Made by a program: the position numbers and the translations under genes. Positions 16,872 through 24,983 of a DNA stretch of 64,000 bases are shown here, piece by piece. The DNA comes from an uncultured bacterium (GTDB lineage: Bacteria > Verrucomicrobiota > Kiritimatiellia > RFP12 > UBA1067). The DNA is taken from assembly GCA_902799955.1 (NCBI GenBank), contig CADCCQ010000003.1:32892-96891 (forward strand), in the 5' to 3' direction. The notes under the pieces are model-generated. The model had not been told where the DNA came from, did no database searches, and saw nothing but the letters and a program-made list of their open reading frames with translations. Numbering within the stretch: position 1 is the stretch's first letter; each line of letters starts with the position of its first letter.

Positions 16872-17929
16872 CGGCGCTGTTTGCATACGTGGAGATATCG
16901 GTTGTGAGGTTCGCGAACCCCGTGTTCCTCGCGTTCGCGGCAATCGTGCCGGTCGCGGCGCTCTACGCGGCCGTGCTGATGGCGCGGCGCGAGATGGCGC
17001 TCGCGAAGATGTCGTCGGACCCGCCGCGGATGCGCTTCCGCTCGCTGCAGCTGATGCTCGTGTCGGCGGGGCTGGTGATGGCGTTCCTCGCGGCGGCGCG
17101 CCCGCAGTGGGGAAGGTCCGAGGAGCGGCGCACGGTCTCCAGCCGCAACCTGGTCATCGCGATCGACGTCTCGCAGTCGATGCTCGCGAGGGACGTCGGC
17201 CCCAACCGGCTCGACCGCGCGAAGGCGGACGTCGCGGACCTCATCGACTCCCTCGAGGGCGACCGCTGCTCGCTCGTCGCGTTCCGCAGGACGGGCGTCG
17301 CGCTGTGCCCGCTGACCACCGACCGCGGCTTCCTCCGTGGCACGCTCGAGACGCTTTCGCCGGACTCCGCGCCGCGCGGCGAGACGGACCTCGGCAGCGC
17401 GATCAGGGAGTCGCTGCGCGTCATATCCGAGGTGGACGGCCTCGCCGGTGAGAAGGCCGACCACAGCGCTGTCATCATCATCTCCGACGGCGGCGACCTC
17501 CGCGGCGGCGCGCTCGAGGCTGCGCAGCTCGCGAAGAGGAGGGGCGTCCCGATATTCACCGTCGGCATCGGCGACCCCAAGGCCGGCTCGACCATTCCGC
17601 TGGAAGGAGGCGGGATCCTGAAGTTCGACAACAAGCCCGTGATGGTGCGTCTGGAGGAGGACGCCCTGCGCGCGATCGCGGAGGCGTCGGGCGGCAAGTA
17701 CGTCCCGCTCGCGACGGCGCGCACGGTGGACACCACCCTCGGCGCGATCTACCGCAACTTCCTGCGCGGCGTCGCCGTCAAGGAGCAGAACGAGGAGGAC
17801 GACCGCCTCGCCGAACGCTATCTCTGGTTCATCGTCACCGCGCTCGTCCTCCTCATCGCAGGGGCGTCGCTTTCGCGCGGGCGGCCGAGGTCGAGGCGCC
17901 TTGCGGCGCGCAGGGGGGCCGCGGCATGA
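16868..17929 (+). CDS. BatA/BatB-like von Willebrand factor A membrane protein
   Basis: 353 residues with membrane helices near residues 12-38 and 58-76, a VWA domain from about 95 and a C-terminal helix (YLWFIVTALVLLIAGASL). The MIDAS metal site is intact: IDVSQSM near residue 99, the Thr of GETDLGS, and IIISDGGD. Topology is that of Bat-operon proteins linked to aerotolerance and envelope stress. No MoxR ATPase or other bat gene is adjacent, so the family role is only suggested. ATGA overlaps exist at both ends. Confidence 0.85.
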   Translation: MTALFAYVEISVVRFANPVFLAFAAIVPVAALYAAVLMARREMALAKMSSDPPRMRFRSLQLMLVSAGLVMAFLAAARPQWGRSEERRTVSSRNLVIAIDVSQSMLARDVGPNRLDRAKADVADLIDSLEGDRCSLVAFRRTGVALCPLTTDRGFLRGTLETLSPDSAPRGETDLGSAIRESLRVISEVDGLAGEKADHSAVIIISDGGDLRGGALEAAQLAKRRGVPIFTVGIGDPKAGSTIPLEGGGILKFDNKPVMVRLEEDALRAIAEASGGKYVPLATARTVDTTLGAIYRNFLRGVAVKEQNEEDDRLAERYLWFIVTALVLLIAGASLSRGRPRSRRLAARRGAAA

Positions 17930-18348
17930 AGAGGATCACAATGGAGTACCGCGTGCCGTACGCCGACACCGACATGATGGGCGTCGTGTACTACGCCAAC
18001 TACCTCGTCATCTTCGAGCGAGCGCGCAACGAGCTGATGCGCGCGTGCGGCTACACGTACAAGGAGTGCGAGGCCGAGGGGTGGGGGCTGCCCGTCACGC
18101 ACGCCGAGGTGAACTACCACGGCAGCGCGAAGTACGACGACGTCCTGGAGGTCTCCGCGTGGGTGCAGGGGATGAAGGGCGTGAGGATCGAAATCGCGTG
18201 CGAGGTGCGCCGGAAGGGCGAGGACCGCGCGCTGGCGACGGGCTTCACGCGCCATGCGTTCATCGACCTCAAGAGCTTCAGGCCGTGCCCGCCGCCGGCG
18301 CGTTTCGTCGCCATGCTGGCGGAGGACGGCGGGGAGGGCGCGCGATGA
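17926..18348 (+). CDS. ybgC: YbgC-type acyl-CoA thioesterase
   Basis: 140-residue hotdog-fold thioesterase. The catalytic block YADTDMMGVVYYANYLVIFERAR with the nucleophile-region Asp is typical of YbgC/FadM. In many Gram-negative bacteria YbgC belongs to the Tol-Pal cluster; here pal is 9 kb away and not in the same operon. Start ATG 17926 overlaps the VWA stop and its stop overlaps queD. Confidence 0.9.
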   Translation: MKRITMEYRVPYADTDMMGVVYYANYLVIFERARNELMRACGYTYKECEAEGWGLPVTHAEVNYHGSAKYDDVLEVSAWVQGMKGVRIEIACEVRRKGEDRALATGFTRHAFIDLKSFRPCPPPARFVAMLAEDGGEGAR

Positions 18349-18758
18349 CCGTCGTCACCAAGACCGTGCGGTTCGACGCGGCGCACGTCCTCACCAACCA
18401 CGCCGGCCTCTGCAAGAACCTCCACGGCCACACGTACCGCGTCGACGTCTCCGTCGCCGACGGCGGCGAGGGCGGCGCGGACATGGTGATCGACTTCAAG
18501 GACCTCAAGCGCATCTCCGAGGAGGTCGTGTGCGCGCGCTTCGACCATTCGTTCATCTACTCCGAGGCCTCCGAGGGCGAGCGCGAGATCGCCGCGGTCG
18601 TCGAGAGGCTCGGGATGCGCACCGTCGCTCTGCCGTTCAGGTCGACGGCGGAGAACATGGCGCGGCTCTTCTACGAGGAGCTGAAGCCGCGCATCCCCTC
18701 GCTCTGGTCGGTCAGGGTGTGGGAGACCGCCGACAGCTCCGCGGAGTACCGTCCGTGA
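18345..18758 (+). CDS. queD: 6-carboxytetrahydropterin synthase / PTPS family
   Basis: 137-residue T-fold enzyme acting on dihydroneopterin triphosphate, the FolE product, in queuosine synthesis. Zinc ligands are the His of FDAAHVL and both His of LHGHTY; the catalytic Cys is in LCKNLHGH. The C-terminal VRVWETADSSAEY gives the substrate-binding Glu. The rest of the queuosine pathway is not in the window, so a PTPS-like or QueD assignment rests on the family. GTGA overlap with rsmD downstream. Confidence 0.9.
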   Translation: MTVVTKTVRFDAAHVLTNHAGLCKNLHGHTYRVDVSVADGGEGGADMVIDFKDLKRISEEVVCARFDHSFIYSEASEGEREIAAVVERLGMRTVALPFRSTAENMARLFYEELKPRIPSLWSVRVWETADSSAEYRP

Positions 18759-19357
18759 GGATCACCGGCGGCAGGTTCAGGGGCCGCGTCGTCGAGCCGC
18801 CGAAGAACGGCGAGCTGCGCCCGACGCAGGACATGGTCCGCGAGGCGCTCTTCAACATCCTCGCGCCTGAGATCCCGGGCGCTGACTTCCTTGACCTCTT
18901 CGCTGGCTCCGGGGCCGTTGGCATCGAGGCCGCCTCCCGCGGCGCGGGGAGCGTGACGTTCGTCGAGTCCAACCGCCGCCACGCCGAGGCGACGCGGCGC
19001 AACGCCGCCGCCATCGTCGGCGCCCCGCCGTGCTGCGGCGTCCGCTGGGATGTCGCCGTCGCCGACGTGGGCAGGTGGGTCGCCGGGTATTCCGGCGCGG
19101 GCTTCTCCGTCGTGTTCGCCGACCCGCCGTACGCGCTCTGGGACGGCACGGGGTGCGCACCGTTCCTCCGCTCGCTCGCGGACTGCGGCGTCGTCAGGCC
19201 CGGAGGGCTCTTCGTCGCCGAGACGGGCGTCTGCGCAAAAGCCGAGGAGGTCCCGGGCTGGGACCTCCTCAGGGACCGCGTCTACGGAAAGACGCGCATA
19301 GCGATCTGGCGCAGGGACGCGGCTACTCCGCAATCGGCGGCTTGTGGTTCTTGTTGA
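18755..19357 (+). CDS. rsmD: 16S rRNA (guanine966-N2)-methyltransferase
   Basis: 200-residue Rossmann methylase. RITGGRFRGRVVEPP and RPTQDMVREALFNIL form the RNA-recognition start; DLFAGSGAVGIEAASRGA is the SAM site and VVFADPPYAL the catalytic motif. The GTG start overlaps the queD stop. The last 35 nt overlap the convergent efflux-adaptor gene, so the final residues (ATPQSAACGSC) are encoded in antisense to that gene's 3' end. Confidence 0.93.
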   Translation: MRITGGRFRGRVVEPPKNGELRPTQDMVREALFNILAPEIPGADFLDLFAGSGAVGIEAASRGAGSVTFVESNRRHAEATRRNAAAIVGAPPCCGVRWDVAVADVGRWVAGYSGAGFSVVFADPPYALWDGTGCAPFLRSLADCGVVRPGGLFVAETGVCAKAEEVPGWDLLRDRVYGKTRIAIWRRDAATPQSAACGSC

Positions 19358-20564
19358 TGTCGTCGTTGCTGGTGGGCGTGACCGCCACCACCTTCATGTG
19401 GGGGCGAAGCTTGCCGATGCCGGATATGACGACCTTCTCGCCGGCCTTCAGCCCCTTCAGGATAGGCGTCCAGCCGTCGAAGTTCTCCTTCGTCACGACC
19501 ACGCGCTGCTCGACGGTGCTGTCCTCCTTCACCACCCAGACGCCCTGGTTGCCGCCGGGCAGGTCGAAGACCGCCTGCTGCGGAACCGACGGGTACTCCG
19601 GCGGGGTCTTCAGGTCGGTCAGCAGCGTCACGTAGTTGTTAGGCACGAGGAGCCTGTCCGGGTTGGGGAAGGAGAGGCGCATCATGATGGACGCCGTCTC
19701 GCGCGACATCTGGTTGTCGTCGAAGTCCCATGTTCCCTCCTTGCCGTACTCCGAGCCGTCGGAGAGCAGCAGGCGCATCCTGTACTGCTCGACGACGCCC
19801 TTCTTCAGCAGCTGCCGCTGCGCGATGTACGCGCGGTCGGTGAAGGGGAACGTGACGCGGATGGGGTCGATCTGCACGATCTTCGCGAGCGAGCCCTTCG
19901 ACGGGGCAACGTAGTCGCCGCAGTGGGCGGAGGACTTGCCGATCTGCCCGGAGATCGGCGCGACGATGACAGTCTTCTTGAGGTCGTACTCGGCGACGAC
20001 GAGGTTCGCCTTCGCCTGGAGGACGGCGGCCTTCGACGACTCCGCGCCGGCCTCGGCGTTGTCGCGCTCGAGCTGCGTGATGCCCCTGGCGTCCGCCTTC
20101 TGCATACGCTCGTAGTAGCGCTCGGCGCGGCGGGCCTCCGCCTCCGCGGCGGAGAGGTCGGCTTTGCGCTGGTTCACGACGGCCCTGTAGCGCTCGTCGT
20201 TGATCACGTAGAGGAGCTGCCCCGCCTTGACGACGTCGCCTTCCTTGAACTTGATCTCCTGGATGTAGCCGTCGACCTGCGGGAGAAGCTCGACCTCCTG
20301 GATTGCCTCGACGTGCGCGACGTAGCGCTTCGGCGGGTTGTACGGCCTGTTCTCCACCGGCATCATCGCGACGGTCTGCGCCGCCGCCGCTGCCGCCGCA
20401 GCCGCCGCGGCAGCGGCCTCTGCCGCGCCAGCGTCCTTCTTCGGCCACATGTCCTTCACGATCCACCCGGCGGCCACGGCGACGGCCACCAGCACAAGCT
20501 GCGCGATCACGGTGCCGATGACTGCCGCCACCGAGCGCTTCTTCTCTTCTTTCTGTTCTTCCAT
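19323..20564 (-). CDS. RND efflux periplasmic adaptor (MFP/AcrA-like)
   Basis: 413-residue periplasmic adaptor linking an RND pump to an outer-membrane channel. Membrane anchor at about residues 12-34, a run of 13 alanines near 50-62, barrel-sandwich lipoyl half-motifs (VDGYIQEIKFKEGDVVKAGQLL; APISGQIGKSSAHCGDYV), an alpha-hairpin coil between them, and a beta-barrel ending in GLKAGEKVVISGIGKL. No RND pump or TolC gene is adjacent. The tetR gene lies upstream on the same strand and probably controls it. The start has a strong AGGAGG-like site in AAGGAGGAAAAAAG. Confidence 0.93.
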   Translation of the reverse strand: MEEQKEEKKRSVAAVIGTVIAQLVLVAVAVAAGWIVKDMWPKKDAGAAEAAAAAAAAAAAAAQTVAMMPVENRPYNPPKRYVAHVEAIQEVELLPQVDGYIQEIKFKEGDVVKAGQLLYVINDERYRAVVNQRKADLSAAEAEARRAERYYERMQKADARGITQLERDNAEAGAESSKAAVLQAKANLVVAEYDLKKTVIVAPISGQIGKSSAHCGDYVAPSKGSLAKIVQIDPIRVTFPFTDRAYIAQRQLLKKGVVEQYRMRLLLSDGSEYGKEGTWDFDDNQMSRETASIMMRLSFPNPDRLLVPNNYVTLLTDLKTPPEYPSVPQQAVFDLPGGNQGVWVVKEDSTVEQRVVVTKENFDGWTPILKGLKAGEKVVISGIGKLRPHMKVVAVTPTSNDDINKNHKPPIAE

Positions 20565-20584
20565 TTTCTTTTTTCCTCCTTGTA

Positions 20585-20712
20585 TTGGCTTCTAGTTCTC
20601 AGTTCTCAGTTCCCTGCCCCAAGCTCTAAGCTCCAAGCTCCAAGCTCCAAGCTTCACTCTTCACCTTCACCTCTACATTTTCCATTTTACACTTTCCATT
20701 TTACACTTGCTC
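20585..20712. repeat. Heptamer arrays between tetR and the efflux adaptor
   Basis: Three adjoining arrays: AGTTCTC AGTTCTC AGTTCCC (20594-20614), AAGCTCT AAGCTCC AAGCTCC AAGCTCC AAGCTTC (20621-20655), and TTTTCCA/TTTTACA words (20667-20707). The second is the reverse complement of the GGAGCTT words in the array at 13.3 kb. No gene or clear terminator is seen. Confidence 0.85.
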
Positions 20713-20713
20713 T

Positions 20714-21346
20714 CTACACTCTTATCGACTTCCACACTGCCGCGTATGACTCCGCGAGCGTCTCGTTCAGGTCGCAGGCGATGACGCCGGCGATTCGCAT
20801 GTGCACGAGGCCGTCCCATATCGCGGTGCAGACTGTCGCGATCTTCACGGGGTCGACCCCCGGCTTCACCGCGCCTGACGCCTTGTCGTTCTCGACTGCC
20901 TTCTTCATGGCGGCCCACGGACCGAACCGCGTGTTGACGAGGAGGTCTTCGCGCACCTTCTCCATCGACGCGTGCGCCCAGCGCAGCTGTTCGTGGATCA
21001 ACAGGAAGAAGGCGGTGCCCTTCGGGTCCGCGATGATCCGTCCGGCGTTCTCCAGCATGATCTTCGCGACGTCGTTGAATGACAGCGCGTCGAATGTCGC
21101 GTCGTCGGGCGGAAGCAGCCCCGAGAGCTGGCGGCGGAACTTCGCGACCATCTCGTCGACAAGCGCGAGGAGAAGGGCCTCCTTCGACTCGAAGTGCCAG
21201 TACACCGCGCCCTTCGTCATCTTGAGCCGCGCGGCGATGTCCGTGAACGTCGTGCGCTCGTAGCCTTTTTTGACAAAGAGGGACAGCGCGCTCGCGAGGA
21301 TCCTCGTGCGCGTCTTCTCGGCTTCGGCCTTTGCTTTTCTTGCCAT
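20714..21346 (-). CDS. TetR/AcrR-family transcriptional repressor
   Basis: 210 residues. The N-terminal helix-turn-helix is typical (RILASALSLFVKKGYERTTFTDIAARLKMTKGAVYWHFESKEAL), followed by a ligand-binding C-terminal domain resembling AcrR/TtgR. I chose ATG 21346 over an upstream in-frame GTG at 21379 because it has an AAAGGAAA site and the GTG would lie against the -10 box. A near-perfect operator sits in its promoter, so it is very likely autoregulated, and it likely also regulates the downstream efflux adaptor. Confidence 0.93.
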   Translation of the reverse strand: MARKAKAEAEKTRTRILASALSLFVKKGYERTTFTDIAARLKMTKGAVYWHFESKEALLLALVDEMVAKFRRQLSGLLPPDDATFDALSFNDVAKIMLENAGRIIADPKGTAFFLLIHEQLRWAHASMEKVREDLLVNTRFGPWAAMKKAVENDKASGAVKPGVDPVKIATVCTAIWDGLVHMRIAGVIACDLNETLAESYAAVWKSIRV

Positions 21347-21381
21347 GGCTTTCCTTTGTCCCTTCTTTTCCCTAGCCACAT

Positions 21382-21411
21382 ATTATACATACCTCCAGGT
21401 ATGTATGTCAA
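21382..21411 (-). promoter_or_regulatory. tetR promoter with operator filling the spacer
   Basis: Read on the minus strand: TTGACA (21411-21406), an 18-bp spacer, TATAAT (21387-21382). The palindrome ATACATACCT-CC-AGGTATGTAT (21385-21406) occupies the entire spacer and touches both boxes. Bound repressor would exclude RNA polymerase. The TACATAC...GTATGTA form resembles AcrR-type operators. Confidence 0.85.
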
Positions 21412-21497
21412 GGTGGAATTGACGAAAAATTCACGCGGGAGGAATCCGCCAGGTTCGCGGCTGACGTCAAAAGCCCTTGCAAAGGCGACCGGGAAAA

Positions 21498-21506
21498 TGG
21501 TATAAT
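21498..21506 (+). promoter_or_regulatory. Extended -10 promoter of the beta-helix protein
   Basis: TGGTATAAT at 21498-21506, followed by a leader of about 70 nt and an AAAAAGGAG ribosome-binding site before ATG 21583. Confidence 0.7.
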
Positions 21507-21582
21507 ATGCGGTATCGGGCGTTGTTCCGCAGAACGAATGGCCCAGGCTGTCAGAACCAAATACAAAAAGGAGAATGGAACT

Positions 21583-23535
21583 ATGAAAAGAACACTCGCA
21601 ATGATCGCGGCTGTGGCCGGAATGGCGACGGGCGCGTTCGCGGACACGATCGACCTCTCTAGCCTCCACAGCGTCATGAACAGCCCCCTGCTGCTCGACG
21701 GCGACACGATTCTGACGGGCACGCTCGACGGTTCGGGCACGCTCGACGGTTCGGCCCATATATGCAGGATTTCAATCGCCGACGGCGCGACTGTCACGCT
21801 CAGCAACGTAACTATCACAGGTTCGCACGCCATCACCTCTGGCGGGCATTCCTTCACCAATAACCATGCCGGAATAACTTGTAGAGGGGACTCCACTATC
21901 ATTCTTAAAGGCGACAACTCGATTTCGGGTTTTTGCCGTGACTATCCCGGTATCGAAGTTTGGACGAACGCGACGCTGACGATCAGAGGCGGTGACGATG
22001 ACTACCTCCGCGTGTACAGCGGCAGCGACGACGAAGGTAAAGGCTATGGCGCCGGCATCGGCGGCGTCAAAGGGAATAACTGCGGCAGCATTGTCATTGA
22101 GGGTGGTGACATACAAGCGGAGGGCGGAGAAGCAGCGGCGGGCATTGGCGGTACGCCCAGGGCTTCCTGCGGGAACATAGAGATCAGAGGGGGAAACATC
22201 ACTGCCCATGGCGGAAAGAACGCCGCCGGAATCGGCAGCGGGTACCGTGGTTCCTGCGGCAACATCACAATAACAGGCGGTAGGATATCGGATGCCTCGT
22301 CGGAAGGATCGGGAGATGACGAATCGGGGACGGACTACTGTGCCGCCGGAATCGGCAGCGGGTACTGGGGTTCCTGCGGCGACATCACCATCGGCCCCGG
22401 CATCGAATTGGTGAAGGCAATATCGGGCGATTTCCACGACACGCCCATCGGCGCTGGAAAGGCCGGCACATGCGGAACCGTCACCGTTGACTCCTCCTTG
22501 TACGATCGCTATCGTTCCTATGATCACGAGCGCATGATACGGCCCTGGTATTACTTTGACCTCGGCAACTTGCCGCTCGACGAGAACGGCGAGGCGAGAA
22601 TCCTCGACGGGACCATCGTCACCGGGACGATTGCCACCAACGCCCAACTTAGAATCTACAATGACGCGACGGTCGTTCTCCGCGACGTCAGGATAAACGA
22701 AGGTCTCGTCCAAGACCCCGAGTACGACCCCGAGGAGTGGGTCGAGTTCGGGGCGGGCTTGGCTTGTGAAGGCAACGCGACAATCATCCTCGAGGGCACG
22801 AACGTCGTGAATGCATTCCACTACGAGTTCCCCGGTATCTTCATCGGCTCCGGATACACGCTCACGATCAAGGGCGACGGCAAGCTCAAGGCGTCTAGCT
22901 TCGCTGACGGCTGGGCGGCGGGCATAGGCGGAGGGTCGGATGCGAATGTGAGCGACTGCGGTAACATCGTCATCGAGAGCGGCGTCATAGAAGCCACTGG
23001 CGGAACCGACGCTGCTGGAATCGGCGGCGCGGGCGAAAACTTTCCCGGCTGCGGCCTCGTCGTCATCGGGCCGAATGTGACAAGCATTGACGCCACCGGC
23101 GGCTGGGCCCCCATCGGAAGCGGACGCAACGGCTACTGCACGGCGGTGGTCGTGGACAGCTCCCTGGGCGACACCACGAGCGGCTCGACGCGCACGATCA
23201 CGAAGGGCGCGGGCGGCGGCGCGAGCCTCCCCGCTCCGGCGTTCGCCTCGACCGGAGAGGCGGCGACCACGAGGTTCGAGCAGGGCGAGAACGGCAAGTG
23301 GACGCTCACGGCGTTCGCGGAGCTCGCCAACGACGCCCTGGGCTCCGACGTCGAGGACGGCCAGATCAAGGTCTATGCCGCGCCCACGGTCGAGGGGCTG
23401 GACGATCCCTCTTCGCAGATGTCGAACAATGGCGTGAGGGTGAAGGAGAAGAAGAGCGCCGTCAAGACGGTCATCGAGGTGACGCCGCCCGGCAATCCCC
23501 CGAGCCAGTTCTTCAGGGTCAAGTTCGGCAACTAG
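21583..23535 (+). CDS. Secreted beta-helix repeat surface protein
   Basis: 650 residues with a signal peptide (MKRTLAMIAAVAGMATGAFA). The body is a parallel beta-helix-like repeat: units of the form AAGIGSGYRGSCGNITITGG recur at least seven times, interspersed with ATVTLSNVTI and ATIILEGTN strands. The region from about residue 20 to 310 is loosely duplicated from 310 to 530. It ends with a short C-terminal block (NPPSQFFRVKFGN) seen in other secreted proteins of this kind. Substrate or partner unknown; adhesion or polysaccharide binding is a guess. Start at ATG 21583 fits the signal peptide and the AAAAAGGAG site; ATG 21538 is rejected. Confidence 0.78.
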   Translation: MKRTLAMIAAVAGMATGAFADTIDLSSLHSVMNSPLLLDGDTILTGTLDGSGTLDGSAHICRISIADGATVTLSNVTITGSHAITSGGHSFTNNHAGITCRGDSTIILKGDNSISGFCRDYPGIEVWTNATLTIRGGDDDYLRVYSGSDDEGKGYGAGIGGVKGNNCGSIVIEGGDIQAEGGEAAAGIGGTPRASCGNIEIRGGNITAHGGKNAAGIGSGYRGSCGNITITGGRISDASSEGSGDDESGTDYCAAGIGSGYWGSCGDITIGPGIELVKAISGDFHDTPIGAGKAGTCGTVTVDSSLYDRYRSYDHERMIRPWYYFDLGNLPLDENGEARILDGTIVTGTIATNAQLRIYNDATVVLRDVRINEGLVQDPEYDPEEWVEFGAGLACEGNATIILEGTNVVNAFHYEFPGIFIGSGYTLTIKGDGKLKASSFADGWAAGIGGGSDANVSDCGNIVIESGVIEATGGTDAAGIGGAGENFPGCGLVVIGPNVTSIDATGGWAPIGSGRNGYCTAVVVDSSLGDTTSGSTRTITKGAGGGASLPAPAFASTGEAATTRFEQGENGKWTLTAFAELANDALGSDVEDGQIKVYAAPTVEGLDDPSSQMSNNGVRVKEKKSAVKTVIEVTPPGNPPSQFFRVKFGN

Positions 23536-23582
23536 GCCGGCGGTTTCGCGCGATTCCTGTAGCCTCGCGGCGGGAATTATGG

Positions 23583-23588
23583 TAAAAT
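23583..23588 (+). promoter_or_regulatory. -10 box (TGGTAAAAT) of the phosphohexomutase gene
   Basis: TATGGTAAAAT ends about 42 nt before ATG 23631; an AGAGGAG ribosome-binding site lies between. Confidence 0.55.
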
Positions 23589-23630
23589 ATACCGGTTCCA
23601 ACTAAAAAAGACACAAGAGGAGAAAATCAG

Positions 23631-24983
23631 ATGAGCATCTTCAAGGCATACGACATACGCGGCATATACGGACAGGACCTGACGGAGGACGACTTCTACA
23701 AGATCGCGCGCGCCTACGTCCAGTTCACCGGGGTGAGGGGCGGCAGGGTGGTTGTCGCGAGGGACTGCCGCAAGTCCTCCGACTCCCTCTTCGCCGCGTT
23801 CGCCAAGGGTCTGGTCGACGAGGGCGTGACCGTAATCGACATCGGGCTCGCCTCGACGCCCATGAGCTATTTCGCCAACGGCTCGCTCAAGGCGGACGGC
23901 TCCGTTATGATCACCGCGTCGCACAACACGAAGGAGTGGAACGGCTGCAAGCTGTGCAGGGCGAACGCGGTGCCGATCTCCGGCGCGACGGGCATCAAGG
24001 ACATCGAGGCGCTCGTCGCGGGGATGGACGGCAACGAGCCGCCGGCTGGCGTCGGCGAGGTGACGAAGGTGGACATCTCCGCCGCGTACGGCGAGCACGT
24101 GCGCAAGTTCGCGCACCTCGCGGGGCCGGTGCGCGTGGCGATGGACTTCGCTAACGGGATGGGCATCGCCGAGTCGGTCGCGTTCACCGGGCAGGACCTC
24201 CTGACGCACGACGACCTCTTCGGGGAGTACGACGGCGACTTCCCGAACCACGACGCGAACCCGCTCCACCGCGAGACGCTGAAGGACCTCCAGGCTTTCA
24301 TGAAGGCCAACCCCGGCAAGTACGCGTTCGGCGTGGCGTTCGACGGCGACGCGGACCGCGCGGGCTTCCTCGACGAGAGGGGCGAGATCATCCCGATGGA
24401 CTTCACGACGGCGCTCATCGCCGGCGACCTGCTGAAGTCGAACCCCGGCGCGGCGTGCTTCTACGACCTGCGCTCGACGAGGATGGCGGCGGAGACGATC
24501 GAGGCCGCGGGCGGCAGGCCGATGATGTCCCGCGTCGGGCACAGCTTCATCAAGGAGCAGATGCGCCAGAACGACGCGATCTTCGCGGGCGAGCTCTCCG
24601 GCCACTACTACTTCAAGGCGAACTACACGGCGGAGTCCTCGTCGATGGCGGTGTACGCGCTCGCGAACCTCGTCTCGGCGTCGGGCAAGACGCTCTCGGA
24701 GCTTGTCGCGCCGCTCGGGAAGTACTCGCAGTCCGGCGAGATCAACACGCGCACCACGACGCCGCCCGCCGAGGTCCTCGCGAGGATCAAGGCGGCGTAC
24801 GAGGGAAGGGCGAAGGTGTTCGAGCTCGACGGCGTGTCGGTGGACGCATGGGACTCCGAGGGCTGGTGGGCGAACGTGAGGATGTCCAACACCGAGCCGC
24901 TGGTGCGGCTCAACCTCGAGGGGAAGACGAAGGAGACGATGGAGGAGAAGCGCGATGAATTTCTCGCACAGATACGCGCTTAG
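23631..24983 (+). CDS. manB: Phosphomannomutase/phosphoglucomutase
   Basis: 450-residue alpha-D-phosphohexomutase giving mannose-1-P or glucose-1-P for glycans. FKAYDIRGIYG starts the fold; ITASHNTKEWNGCKL has the phosphoserine; FDGDADRAGFLDE binds Mg; GELSGHYYF is the sugar-specificity loop; the C-terminal phosphate-binding segment is RMSNTEPLVRLNLEG-like. The combination matches ManB/AlgC rather than PNGM or GlmM. The last 29 nt overlap the next gene. Confidence 0.94.
   Translation: MSIFKAYDIRGIYGQDLTEDDFYKIARAYVQFTGVRGGRVVVARDCRKSSDSLFAAFAKGLVDEGVTVIDIGLASTPMSYFANGSLKADGSVMITASHNTKEWNGCKLCRANAVPISGATGIKDIEALVAGMDGNEPPAGVGEVTKVDISAAYGEHVRKFAHLAGPVRVAMDFANGMGIAESVAFTGQDLLTHDDLFGEYDGDFPNHDANPLHRETLKDLQAFMKANPGKYAFGVAFDGDADRAGFLDERGEIIPMDFTTALIAGDLLKSNPGAACFYDLRSTRMAAETIEAAGGRPMMSRVGHSFIKEQMRQNDAIFAGELSGHYYFKANYTAESSSMAVYALANLVSASGKTLSELVAPLGKYSQSGEINTRTTTPPAEVLARIKAAYEGRAKVFELDGVSVDAWDSEGWWANVRMSNTEPLVRLNLEGKTKETMEEKRDEFLAQIRA

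Noticed and set aside
21538..21582. Earlier ATG for the beta-helix protein
   Set aside because: Adds 15 charged residues before a signal peptide; the AAAAAGGAG site fits ATG 21583.
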